From Labedaea rhizosphaerae (lineage in GTDB: Bacteria; Actinomycetota; Actinomycetes; Mycobacteriales; Pseudonocardiaceae), in NCBI RefSeq assembly GCF_004362825.1, contig NZ_SNXZ01000002.1, positions 186,001-250,000 on the forward strand: a stretch of DNA of 64,000 nt, given 5' to 3'. The position numbers and the translations under genes are program-made. The notes under the pieces were generated by a model that had not been told where the DNA came from, did no database searches, and saw nothing but the letters and a program-made list of their open reading frames with translations. Below, one piece after another: positions 8,547-17,403 of the stretch (its first letter is position 1; every line of letters begins with the position of its first letter).

Positions 8547-9563
8547 GTGTCGTTGAACGGCAGGCTGGACGAGCACACCTTCGCGAGCGAAGCGCTGCGG
8601 GACAACCCGCTTGGCGACAGCGCGGATCGGCCGTTGTGGGTCTACACGCCACCCGGCTACGACGAGGGCGCGCGGCGGTACCCGTCGGTCTACCTGTTGC
8701 AGGGGTACATGGGCCAGTTGCCGATGTGGTGGAACCACTTCCCGTTCCAGGAGCCCTTCATCACCGTCGCCGACCGCATGATGGCCGAGGGCAGCGCACC
8801 GCCCGCGATCATGGTCTTCGTCGACACGTGGACCACTTACGGCGGCAGCCAGTTCGTCGACTCGGCCGGCACCGGCCGCTACCACACCTACCTGTGCGAG
8901 GAGGTCGTGCCGTGGGTCGACCGGCACTACCGCACCCTCCCGCAGCGGGAATCCCGTGGTGTGTCGGGCAAGTCCAGCGGCGGGTTCGGCGCCATGGTGA
9001 CGTCGATGCTCCGCCCGGATCTCTTCGGCGGGTTCGCCACGCACGCGGGCGACGCCATGTTCGAGTTCACCTGCTTCGCGAAGTTCCCGATGTGCGTGCG
9101 GTTCCTGCGCGCCTACGGCGGGGACATCGAGAAGTGGTGGGCGGAGTTCCGGCAGCGGGGCCGGTTCGCCAAGCCGGAGGACCCGTCACTGCTGATCATC
9201 TACGGGATGTCGGCGTGCCTCTCGGCCCGCCCGGACGGCACCCCGGAGCTGCCCTTCGACCCGGCCACCGGCCTGCTGCGCCAGGAGGTCTGGCAGCGGT
9301 GGCTGGCCTGGGACCCGGTGAAGATGGTGCCGGACCACGCCGACGCGCTGCGCACGATGCGCGGGATCTGGGTCGACGGCGGCACGCAGGACGAGCACTG
9401 GCTCGACATCGGGGCGCAGGCGTTCCGCGCGGCCCTGGCCGAGGCGGGCGTACCGGACGAGGTCGTGCACTTCGAACTGTTCCCCGGCAAGCACAACGGT
9501 ATCGACCACCGCTACCCGATGTCGCTGGCGTGGCTCGTCGAGCGCCTGTCCCCGATGGCCTGA
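8547..9563 (+). CDS. Esterase D/antigen-85-like alpha/beta hydrolase
   Basis: A 338-residue alpha/beta hydrolase of the putative esterase (Esterase D/Fes) family. It shows WVYTPPGYDEG near the N-terminus, YPSVYLLQGY for the oxyanion region, the nucleophile elbow GVSGKSSGGFGAM (residues about 132-144) and a C-terminal catalytic His in GKHNGIDHRYP. There is no signal peptide, so it acts in the cytoplasm. It starts with GTG, with GAGGAG 6 nt upstream, and is divergent from the AarF gene. Its 3-prime end overlaps the end of the flavin reductase gene by 52 bp in a tail-to-tail arrangement, which may create antisense interference. Natural substrate unknown; acyl or ester editing in the pathway is possible. 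Confidence 0.8.
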   Translation: MSLNGRLDEHTFASEALRDNPLGDSADRPLWVYTPPGYDEGARRYPSVYLLQGYMGQLPMWWNHFPFQEPFITVADRMMAEGSAPPAIMVFVDTWTTYGGSQFVDSAGTGRYHTYLCEEVVPWVDRHYRTLPQRESRGVSGKSSGGFGAMVTSMLRPDLFGGFATHAGDAMFEFTCFAKFPMCVRFLRAYGGDIEKWWAEFRQRGRFAKPEDPSLLIIYGMSACLSARPDGTPELPFDPATGLLRQEVWQRWLAWDPVKMVPDHADALRTMRGIWVDGGTQDEHWLDIGAQAFRAALAEAGVPDEVVHFELFPGKHNGIDHRYPMSLAWLVERLSPMA

Positions 9564-10081
9564 GTAGCCTGAGCAGCTTGAACCGAGCGGGGCGCGAGCC
9601 CGCGGAAGGCGCCGCCGTAGAACATCAGCGGCTCCTTCGCGGGGTCGCGCTGGAAGGACACCAGCCGGCCCAGCACGATCGCGTGGTCGCCGCCGTCGTA
9701 GCACCGCCACCGCAGGCACTCGAACGTGGCGACCGCGCCCGCCAGCAGGGGCACCGAGGTGAGGGCACCGGGAACCACGTCCACGCCCTCGAACTGCGCG
9801 GCGCCGAGCGGTCGCGAGGTGTCGGCGAAGTAGCGGGCCAGGTCCTCCTGATCCGCGCCCAGCACCGACACCCCGAACGCGTCGGTGTCGAGCTTGTGGA
9901 ACATGACCGCGGTCCGGTCGACGCACACCAGCACGAGTTCGGGGTCCAGCGACACCGACGTGAAGGTGTTGGCGGTCATCGCGTGCGGCTCCGGCCCGCC
10001 AGTCGTGACGACCGTGACGCCGGTGCCGAACGCGCCCAGGGCGCGCCGCAACTCCTTGCGCCGGGCGGGATCGAGGGTCAT
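9512..10081 (-). CDS. Flavin reductase (SgcE6-like)
   Basis: A 189-residue flavin-reductase-domain protein of the HpaC/FMN-binding split-barrel family. Motifs are ALGAFGTGVTVVTT, then MTANTFTSVSLDPELVLVCV, and GDHAIVLGRLV toward the C-terminus. It would reduce FAD or FMN with NAD(P)H and supply it to monooxygenases. In C-1027 biosynthesis SgcE6 supplies FADH2 to a two-component hydroxylase, and homologues are conserved in enediyne cassettes. Here the obvious partners are the halogenase-like enzyme (5694) and the DszC-like monooxygenase (20347). Its ATG overlaps the stop of the TEBC gene (ATGA), making it the last gene of the core operon. Confidence 0.88.
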   Translation of the reverse strand: MTLDPARRKELRRALGAFGTGVTVVTTGGPEPHAMTANTFTSVSLDPELVLVCVDRTAVMFHKLDTDAFGVSVLGADQEDLARYFADTSRPLGAAQFEGVDVVPGALTSVPLLAGAVATFECLRWRCYDGGDHAIVLGRLVSFQRDPAKEPLMFYGGAFRGLAPRSVQAAQATQAIGDRRSTSHASDIG

Positions 10082-10527
10082 GACCGGCTTCCCACCGGCC
10101 GCCCGTACGGGCGCAGCGCGTCCGCCAGCGCGGCCGGCACCGGTGTCGGCACGACCGCGGCGCCCGCACCTCGCATGCACGCCACCCGTTGCCGGCCACG
10201 GGCGATCATCGACTCACCGCCGCCGTCGAGGCGCAGGTAGTCGAAGCCGAACTCGAGCTGGGTGTTCTGCAGCTCGATCAGCCGCATCCGGATCGACAGC
10301 TCGTCGAACGCCGTGATCTCCGCGAAGAACTCGCACTCGACCTTGAGGGTGAACAACTTCAGCCCGGCGCGCAGGTCGCCCAGCACCGCGGGTGCGTGGT
10401 CCTTGAGGAACATCTCGCGGCAGCGGCCCTGCCAGCTCAGGTAGTTCACGTAGTAGACGTTGCCGACGAGGTTGGTCTCCTCGAACCCGACGACGTGGCG
10501 GTACTCGTAGTAGGCGGGCACGATCAC
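10078..10527 (-). CDS. Enediyne thioesterase TEBC (SgcE10/CalE7-like)
   Basis: A hot-dog-fold thioesterase of about 149 residues. It opens with AYYEYRHVVGFEETNLVGNVYYVNY, matching the enediyne TEBC/SgcE10/CalE7 family, with the conserved Arg in WQGRCREMFL. In those systems the enzyme releases the polyene from the ACP of the iterative PKSE by hydrolysis. The GTG at 10527 overlaps the pksE stop (GTGA). A second GTG at 10521 has better spacing (about 8 nt) from GGGGGAG and may be the real start. Its position directly after pksE is the diagnostic cassette order. Confidence 0.92.
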   Translation of the reverse strand: MIVPAYYEYRHVVGFEETNLVGNVYYVNYLSWQGRCREMFLKDHAPAVLGDLRAGLKLFTLKVECEFFAEITAFDELSIRMRLIELQNTQLEFGFDYLRLDGGGESMIARGRQRVACMRGAGAAVVPTPVPAALADALRPYGRPVGSRS

Positions 10528-13500
10528 GCTCCCCCTTCGGCGTAGACGGCGACGACCACCGGGTCCGGCAGGCCGGCCAGGCCGGTGAGCAGCGTGGCGA
10601 CCCGGCCGCGGCCGCAGCCGAACACCGTCCAACTGTCCACTGTGGCGGACAGGAGGGTGAGCGGTGTCCGGATGGGCAGGCCGGCCTTGCGCAGGCTCTC
10701 CACCGCCGACCAGATGCGGGTGCCCGCCTCGTCGATCGAGCCGCCTGCCTGGGCCATCACCGGCGAGAGCAACGCGGCGTGGGCGCCGAGCAGCCCGCGC
10801 CACTGCTCGGCCGGTCGCTTCGTGACCACCTCGAGGTCACAGCCGGTGGTGGCGTCGTCGACCACGCACATGGTGACGCCCGCCGCGTGCGAGACGGCCA
10901 GGCGCTGCCCGGAGTCGAGCTCGGGTCGCCCATCGGGCCGGTAGTGGATCTCGATGTCCCGCCCGAGCAGCCCGCGCACCGACGAGCGCGTGTTGGCCCG
11001 GCGCAGTGCCCCGGCGGTGTCCGGGATGACGCCGACGGCGGCCGTGGTGGCGAGCAGCTCGCCGATCCGGCGTTCGACGTACGGGCCGAGCAGCGCCGGG
11101 TGCCACTGCTGCCGCCCGCCCTGCTTGCGCACCGCCCGCAGCCGCAAGCCTTCCCAGCGCTCGACGATGGTGCCGTCCGGTGTGCGCACCACGACGTCGT
11201 AGACGTAGGTGTCGCCGTCGTGGGAGCGCTCCGTGGCGCAGAACCGCACGAGCGCGGACCCCTCGGGCAACTCGGTGTACGGGTGGATCCGGTCGACGCC
11301 CAGCGGCAGCAGGGTCGCGTGCGGGACGCACACCTGGTTGCCGTGCATCAGCGCGTCCCGCATCCCCGGGTCGCCGAGCAGCAGGTCCCTCGGCAGGAAC
11401 GGGGCGAACCAGCCCATGTCCCAGCGGGTCTCGACCTCGGCGTCCACGTGCCGGGCGGAGACCCGGTAGTAGGCGTGCAGACGCTGGAACCGCTCACCCT
11501 GGAACAGCATGTCCGCGTACAGGCTCGCCGGGTCCAGGTCGACCGGCAGGTCGTCGGCGTCGTCGCGCCAGTGCGGCGTGCCGTCGAGGACTCCCTCCGC
11601 TCCGAACACGACCTTGGCGCGGAAGTGGTCGATGGCGAAGTCGGTCTCGGCCGTGCGGATCGCCACCTCGACGACGCCCGCGCCGTCGGCGGTGCTGTCG
11701 ACCACGGTGGCCGCGATGCGGATCGTCGTCGTGCCGTTGTGGGGCACGACGATCGCCCGCAGGAACTCGGCGTCCTCGATGAGCGGGCGGGTGTCCCGGT
11801 CGGCACCGAACGCGGCGACCGCCACCTGGGTCATCGCCTCCATGCCCATGACCGCGGGGAAGAGCAGGTCGCCGGCGAGGGCGTGGTCGAGCAGGTACGG
11901 GTCGGTGCCGGTGTTCAGCTCCACCTCGCTGACCATCTCGACGCCGTGGTAGCGCAGCAACGCCCGGTCGACGAACCGCAGCAGCGGCAGCGGGGATCGC
12001 TCCAGCGCCACCGTCTGCGCCTTGCCGACCCGGCCCATGATCACCTGCACCGGCTCGGCGTCCGGGTCCAGCACCAGCCGGCCCACCACCTCGGCGCCGA
12101 AGTCCGGCGTGATCGGGGTGATCCCGTCGCGGGCGAGGCTCTCCACGACCGCGAGCCGCTCCCCCATGCCCACGCCGGACCACACCGACCACTCCAGGCA
12201 CAAGGTGTGGCAGTGCGGGTGGCTCGCGGCGAACTCGGCGGTCAGGTCCGCGAGCCACTCGTTCGCCGTCGCGTAGTGCGCCTCGCCGCGCAGCCCCGCC
12301 CGGCCGATGATGCTGCCGAACGTCACGACGAGCTTCAGCTTCGCGGTGTCCACAGCGGACAGGACGGTGCGGAAACCGTCGACCTTGGGGCTGAGGATCC
12401 GCCGGAACGCCGCCATGTCGATGCCGCCGATCAGCGACGGCTCGTTGCGGCCCGCACCGTGCAGCAGCGCGGTGATCGGGCCGGTGCGGTCGACCAGCTC
12501 GGCCAGCCCGGCACGCAGTTGCCCGAGGTCGGTGATGTCGGCGCGGGCGTAGTGCACCTTGATCCCGCGGGCCGCGATGCGCTTGAGGTTCGCGGCCAGG
12601 TCGAGGTCGTCGGCGGGGCTGGTCCGGCCGAGGATGGCCAGCGCGGCGCCGGTCGTCTCGGCAACGGCGAGCGCGCACTCGGCCGTGATGCCCTTGCCCC
12701 CGCCGGTCACGAGGACAACATCACCCGCGCCGATCGGGGCGCGACGACGGGCCGGTCGCACCGGCGTCGCACGCAGGGTCGGGATCCGGCGGGTCCCGTC
12801 GTCGTACCAGACCTCGGCGAACCCGATCGTCGCCGCGACCTCGGCCACGACGTCCTCGACCGCCCGCGCGGGGTCGAACCCGTCGACCGGCAACCGGACG
12901 ATCGTGACCGACCGGAGCGGGTCCTCCAGCCGCAGGGTCTTCGCCAGGCCCGCGGCACCGCGGTCGTGGTGCACCAGCACGAACTTGGTGGCGGGGTCGC
13001 GGGTGGTGACCGCCTTGGCCGCGTCGAGCGCGTGCTCCAGTTCGTCCTCCGTGCAGCCCGGCCGCAGGTAGGCCAGCACGCCGGGACCGACCTCGGCGTG
13101 CTCGAGCGCGGCACCCAGCTCCCGTGCGAAGGCTTCGCCTTGGGCGGCAAAGACTTCCCAGGCACCGTTCGGCTCGGCCGGCACCCGCACCGGCGCGGCC
13201 GCGGACTCGGCGTGCACGACGAACGCCCGCACCCACGGCGCGGCACCGGCCACGGTGTCCGTGACCGCCTTGTCCGACGACTGCGCCGTCTTGGCGAGCG
13301 TGGTGAGCGCGTCGGCCACCTCGCGCAGGGTCGCGGTCGCGAAGTTGATCGGCTCCTGCAGCGGCGGCAGGCCCAGCTGCTGGCCGACCTGGGTCACGAC
13401 CTGCCCGACGGTGATGGAACTCAGGTGCAGGTCGTCGAGCAGGTGGCTGTCGTCGGACACGGCCGCCGAAGGCAACTCGGTGCGTTCGACGAACAGGTGC

Positions 13501-16328
13501 CGCAGCGCTTCGATCGTGCTGGGACCGTCCAGCAGCCCGCTCGCGGCATCGGCGGCGGACGCGGTGTCCTCGGCGCGGGTGGCCTCCTCGACCGCCGCCG
13601 CCACCCGCACGGGGGCCGACTCGCAGGGGTTGGCCAGGAACTTCAGCTCGGCACCGATGCGCAACGGGCGCAGGAGCCGCCCCCGCAGCAGTTCGTCGAA
13701 CACCACCGGCGCACCGGCCACGAACGCCGCGCCGGCCGCGGCGAGCAACCCGGACAGCGACTCGCTGTCGGTGTCCAAGGCGATCGCGGGCACGCCGGTG
13801 CCCGCCTTGGCCAGGTAGCTCAGCACCTGGCCCGGCCCGACCTCCAGGAACAGGTCGACGTCCTTGGCCGCCACCGCGACCGCCGGGGCGAACAGGACCG
13901 GCTCGGTGATCTGGCGGTGCAGCAGCGCCCGCAGCTCGGTGTCGGGTGGCAGTGCCTCCCCGGTCACGGTGGAGACCACGCGGCGGGCGACCTTGCCGAA
14001 GCGCCGGCGCGCGAGCTGCTCGGCGAACGGCGCCGCGGCGGGCGCGACGAGCGGTGAGTGGAAGGCGTGGGAGACCGCCAGGGGCGTCCACCGCAGGCCG
14101 GCGGCGACCGCGTCCCGGCCGACCGCCGCGACGGCGGTCGCGGCACCGGCGACGACGGTGTGCTGCGGGCTGTTGTACCCGGAGATGACCACCGCCTGGT
14201 CGCCGATGAGCGGCGTGACCACCTCGGGTGGCGCGTTCACGCTCGCCATGGTCCCGGCGTTGGCCAGCTCCGCCATGATCCGGCCGCGGTCCGACACGAC
14301 GTCCAGCACGGTCGTCTCGTCCATCGCGCCCGACCACGCGAGGGCGGTGAGCTCGCCGAGGCTGTGCCCGACGGCGACGACCGCGTCGATGCCCAGCGCC
14401 GCCAGCACCCGCAGCCCGGCAAGGGAACCGGCGACGATGCGCGGCTGCGCAACAGCCGTGTCCACTGTGTCGACTGTGTCGACTGAGTCCAGCTGCTCCG
14501 GCAAGTCCAGGGCGTCGAAGACCTCGCGCGCCTTGGCGAAGCGCCGGCTGAGCGCTCCCCCGGTGATCCCGCTGCCGGAACCCTGGCCGGGGAAGAGGAA
14601 TCCGATGCGGGCAGGGCCACGCGCGTGGCCCAGGAACACCCGGTCGTCCGCGGTGAACGAGGTCTCGTCCCGGCTCAGCGCCTCGGCCGCCGCGGTGAGC
14701 CGGCGTACCGCTTCCTCGGGGGACGACACGACGACGGCCGCCCGATAGGGGCCGCCGGTCAGCTCGCGGATCAGCTGCCCGCTGAGGTCGCCGAGTTCGG
14801 CGTAGGCGAGCTGTGCGGTGAACTCGGCCAGGCTCGTGAGCCGTTCGGCCAGTTCCGCGGGCGACGCGGCGTCGGCGACGAGCAGTTCGGCGTCCTGCGC
14901 GGGCGCGGGCAGCGGCAGCGTGCGACGCGATGCCGGGGTCCCTTCGACGACCACGTGGGTGTTGATGCCGCCGAACCCCATCGACGTCACCCCGGCGCGC
15001 ACCGGCACCTCGCCCGGCCACGGCTCGGCGGACCGCAATGCCCGCAGGACCTTTTTCTCGGCGAAGAGCGGGTGCGGGTCCTCGCACCCGACCGTCGGCG
15101 GCAGCACGCGGTCGTGGACGGCCATCGTCGCCTTGATCAGGCCGGCGACCCCGGCGGCGGCCTTCGTGTGGCCGATCATCCCCTTGACCGAGCCGATCGC
15201 GGCCACCGGGCCGTGTTCGGCGGCCGCGATCCGCGCGTCGCTCAGCGCGGTCAGCTCCGTCCGGTCGCCCACCTCGGTGCCGGTGCCGTGGCCCTCGAAG
15301 TAGCCGACGGTGTCGATGCCGAATCCCGCACGCTCGTAGGCCTTGCGCAGCGCGAGCCGGTAGCCGGAGACCTCCGGGCGGGTGATCCCGCCCTGCCCGT
15401 CCGAGGAGATCCCCCACCCGGCGAGTTCGGCGTAGACGCGGTGCTGCCCGGCGAGCGCGTCCTGCGCGCGCATGAGCACGACCATCCCGCAGCCCTCGCC
15501 GGGCCAGAACCCGTTGGAGCGCCGGTCGTAGACCCGCATCTCCGAGCGCGCGAGCGCACCGGTCTTGGCGAACCCGACGAGTTCGAAGGGGTCGAGGGAC
15601 AGGTCGACACCGCCGGCCAGGCCGACGTCGATGTCGTGGCGCAGCAGCGATTCCGCGATCGTGGTGACGGCCAGCAGGGACGACGAGCACGCACCGTCCA
15701 CTGTGTACCCGCCGCCGTGGAAGTCGAAGTAGTTGCAGATCCGGCCGGCGATCGTGTTGGAGAGGCCACCGGCGAGGCTGTCCTCGTCGACGACCGGGAA
15801 CGGCTTCTTGTAGCCCTTCTCCAGCTCCTTGAGGAACTGCCCGATCCTGGCGTCGTCCCAGCCTTCCTCGGCCAGCGCGGTCGCCACGACACGCCGCACG
15901 TACGGCCAGCGCAGCCGCATGAGCGTCGACCGGCTGAACTCACCGGTCAGGGTGTTGCCGATCACGACGCCGGTGCGATCGCGCGGCAACCCCTCCGCGC
16001 TGGGGAAACCCGCGTCGGCCAGGGCCTGGCCCGCCACGTCGAGGGCGAGCCAGTGGGTCAGGTCGGTGGCCCGGTACGTGCTCCCGGCGATCTTGTGCCC
16101 GACCCGGTCGAACGCGTAGCCCTCCAGCACGGCGGCGTTGCGGGAGTAGACGCGGTCCGGGACCGTCGGGTCGGCGTGCCAGTAGTCGTCGAGGCGCAGG
16201 CGCTCGTCGGGCATCCGCCGGAACGCCCGCCGCCCGGCCAGCGCGTTCTCCCAGAGCTGGCGGGGCGAGTTCGCGTCGGGGTACCGGCAGGCCATGCCGA
16301 CGATCGCGATCCGCGCTGCCTCGTTCAT
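10524..16328 (-). CDS. pksE: Iterative type I enediyne polyketide synthase (PKSE)
   Basis: A 1934-residue single-module iterative PKS that builds the enediyne polyene precursor. Domains in order: KS (1-450; active Cys214 in VDGACSSSLL, histidines in EGHGTGTE and GMIGHTKAA), AT (about 560-880; Ser656 in GHSLGE), the enediyne-type ACP (Ser970/971 in LHLSSITVG), KR (about 1190-1390; VTGGGKGI), DH (about 1450-1690; His1482 in LLDHALAG) and a C-terminal PPTase (about 1750-1934; VSHAAGV, CDLEVV). This architecture is unique to PKSEs. The Met at 16328 gives the family-typical N-terminus; a TTG at 16397 is less likely. A 9-bp tandem repeat near 14460-14487 encodes repeated VDT in a linker. The stop overlaps TEBC, and unbU ends 76 bp upstream. 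Confidence 0.97.
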   Translation of the reverse strand: MNEAARIAIVGMACRYPDANSPRQLWENALAGRRAFRRMPDERLRLDDYWHADPTVPDRVYSRNAAVLEGYAFDRVGHKIAGSTYRATDLTHWLALDVAGQALADAGFPSAEGLPRDRTGVVIGNTLTGEFSRSTLMRLRWPYVRRVVATALAEEGWDDARIGQFLKELEKGYKKPFPVVDEDSLAGGLSNTIAGRICNYFDFHGGGYTVDGACSSSLLAVTTIAESLLRHDIDVGLAGGVDLSLDPFELVGFAKTGALARSEMRVYDRRSNGFWPGEGCGMVVLMRAQDALAGQHRVYAELAGWGISSDGQGGITRPEVSGYRLALRKAYERAGFGIDTVGYFEGHGTGTEVGDRTELTALSDARIAAAEHGPVAAIGSVKGMIGHTKAAAGVAGLIKATMAVHDRVLPPTVGCEDPHPLFAEKKVLRALRSAEPWPGEVPVRAGVTSMGFGGINTHVVVEGTPASRRTLPLPAPAQDAELLVADAASPAELAERLTSLAEFTAQLAYAELGDLSGQLIRELTGGPYRAAVVVSSPEEAVRRLTAAAEALSRDETSFTADDRVFLGHARGPARIGFLFPGQGSGSGITGGALSRRFAKAREVFDALDLPEQLDSVDTVDTVDTAVAQPRIVAGSLAGLRVLAALGIDAVVAVGHSLGELTALAWSGAMDETTVLDVVSDRGRIMAELANAGTMASVNAPPEVVTPLIGDQAVVISGYNSPQHTVVAGAATAVAAVGRDAVAAGLRWTPLAVSHAFHSPLVAPAAAPFAEQLARRRFGKVARRVVSTVTGEALPPDTELRALLHRQITEPVLFAPAVAVAAKDVDLFLEVGPGQVLSYLAKAGTGVPAIALDTDSESLSGLLAAAGAAFVAGAPVVFDELLRGRLLRPLRIGAELKFLANPCESAPVRVAAAVEEATRAEDTASAADAASGLLDGPSTIEALRHLFVERTELPSAAVSDDSHLLDDLHLSSITVGQVVTQVGQQLGLPPLQEPINFATATLREVADALTTLAKTAQSSDKAVTDTVAGAAPWVRAFVVHAESAAAPVRVPAEPNGAWEVFAAQGEAFARELGAALEHAEVGPGVLAYLRPGCTEDELEHALDAAKAVTTRDPATKFVLVHHDRGAAGLAKTLRLEDPLRSVTIVRLPVDGFDPARAVEDVVAEVAATIGFAEVWYDDGTRRIPTLRATPVRPARRRAPIGAGDVVLVTGGGKGITAECALAVAETTGAALAILGRTSPADDLDLAANLKRIAARGIKVHYARADITDLGQLRAGLAELVDRTGPITALLHGAGRNEPSLIGGIDMAAFRRILSPKVDGFRTVLSAVDTAKLKLVVTFGSIIGRAGLRGEAHYATANEWLADLTAEFAASHPHCHTLCLEWSVWSGVGMGERLAVVESLARDGITPITPDFGAEVVGRLVLDPDAEPVQVIMGRVGKAQTVALERSPLPLLRFVDRALLRYHGVEMVSEVELNTGTDPYLLDHALAGDLLFPAVMGMEAMTQVAVAAFGADRDTRPLIEDAEFLRAIVVPHNGTTTIRIAATVVDSTADGAGVVEVAIRTAETDFAIDHFRAKVVFGAEGVLDGTPHWRDDADDLPVDLDPASLYADMLFQGERFQRLHAYYRVSARHVDAEVETRWDMGWFAPFLPRDLLLGDPGMRDALMHGNQVCVPHATLLPLGVDRIHPYTELPEGSALVRFCATERSHDGDTYVYDVVVRTPDGTIVERWEGLRLRAVRKQGGRQQWHPALLGPYVERRIGELLATTAAVGVIPDTAGALRRANTRSSVRGLLGRDIEIHYRPDGRPELDSGQRLAVSHAAGVTMCVVDDATTGCDLEVVTKRPAEQWRGLLGAHAALLSPVMAQAGGSIDEAGTRIWSAVESLRKAGLPIRTPLTLLSATVDSWTVFGCGRGRVATLLTGLAGLPDPVVVAVYAEGGA

Positions 16329-16404
16329 GCGATCGCCTCGCTGACGCGAGACCGTGCCCGACCCCCACGGCGCATGGCATACATGATTCGCTCGCAAGCT
16401 TCGC

Positions 16405-17397
16405 TCATGCCCGCACGACCTTCTCGACGTGCACCGGGTGGTTGTTCACCGGCTCCGGCGCGATGGCGGTCTCCACCTGTTCGGCCTCCTCAGCCGCGCG
16501 GGCGTCCGCCGCCTTGGCCACGAAGTGCAGCGACCACAGGAAGGTGCCGCGGATCGCGCAGACGAGCGTGGTGGCGAAGAACAAGCCGTAGGCGATGCCG
16601 ACCGCGGTGAAGAAGCCGTACAGCACCGCCACGCCCGCGCCGAAGGCCACCTGCGAGCCTGGCTTCGACGGCGTCGTGCCCGGGTCGGTGATCATGTAGT
16701 TGGTGAACAGGATGAACGCGACACCGGTCATGGGCGCGAGTCCGCCGACGATGGCGGTGTCGAAGAACAACCCGCGCACGATCGCCTGCAGCGCGAAGGT
16801 GAGCACCCACGCGCCGATCAACCACATGCGCCCGGTCAGCTTCGAGTTCAGCATCGTGCCCGCGGCGAGGATCGCCACCGGCACGACCCAGTCCCAGATG
16901 CCGTCGATGTGCTCGGTGAACTCGTAGGGCTGGGCGATCGCGGCCCACGGGAAGAGCAGCAAGATGACCGTGATGCCGAGGTTCGACGGGTTCATGAAGT
17001 GCCGCATCCGCCCGCGTACCGGCGCGCGCAGCACCCACTTGGCGCCGACCGCGACGATGACCCCGAAGATCATCACGCCGATCTTGTCGTTGACGTAGAT
17101 CAGCATGTTCACCGCGAGCGCCGTGATGTGCGCCGGGTAGTAGAACTCCAGCACGCCCTTCACGCCGTTGCCCCGGAACCGCGGCGCGCGGTCCTCGATC
17201 CGTGCGCCCAGCAGCTCGAGCCCGGTCTCCAGCACGTACGCGGTGAGCACCGCGATGATCGGCCACAGCCACGGCTGTTCGAACCCGAAGACCGTGTACC
17301 CCAGGATGTTGAACACGCTGATCGAGATCGCGAAGTTGCGCAGCGCCTTGACGACCTTCGGGTTGTGCCGCGAAGGGGCGGGCTTCTTCTCCAGCAT
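16405..17397 (-). CDS. unbU: Enediyne cassette membrane protein UnbU (SgcE5-like)
   Basis: A 330-residue polytopic membrane protein of the enediyne-specific UnbU/E5 family. About eight hydrophobic helices can be traced, beginning FAISISVFNILGYTVFG near residue 22. The segment GVKGVLEFYYPAHITALAVN and the Asn-Pro motif HFMNPSNLGIT recall RnfD/NqrB-type subunits, which suggests a membrane redox role. The family's biochemical function is not established. It lies 6 bp after the unbV stop and upstream of pksE, in the conserved cassette order. The C-terminal tail is hydrophilic (about 290-330). Confidence 0.9.
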   Translation of the reverse strand: MLEKKPAPSRHNPKVVKALRNFAISISVFNILGYTVFGFEQPWLWPIIAVLTAYVLETGLELLGARIEDRAPRFRGNGVKGVLEFYYPAHITALAVNMLIYVNDKIGVMIFGVIVAVGAKWVLRAPVRGRMRHFMNPSNLGITVILLLFPWAAIAQPYEFTEHIDGIWDWVVPVAILAAGTMLNSKLTGRMWLIGAWVLTFALQAIVRGLFFDTAIVGGLAPMTGVAFILFTNYMITDPGTTPSKPGSQVAFGAGVAVLYGFFTAVGIAYGLFFATTLVCAIRGTFLWSLHFVAKAADARAAEEAEQVETAIAPEPVNNHPVHVEKVVRA

Positions 17398-17403
17398 CTG
17401 CGA

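Noticed and set aside
14458-14487. 9-bp tandem repeats in pksE as a regulatory or phase-variable tract
   Set aside because: They stay in frame (VDT units) within a linker, so they are probably only a flexible, slippage-prone segment.
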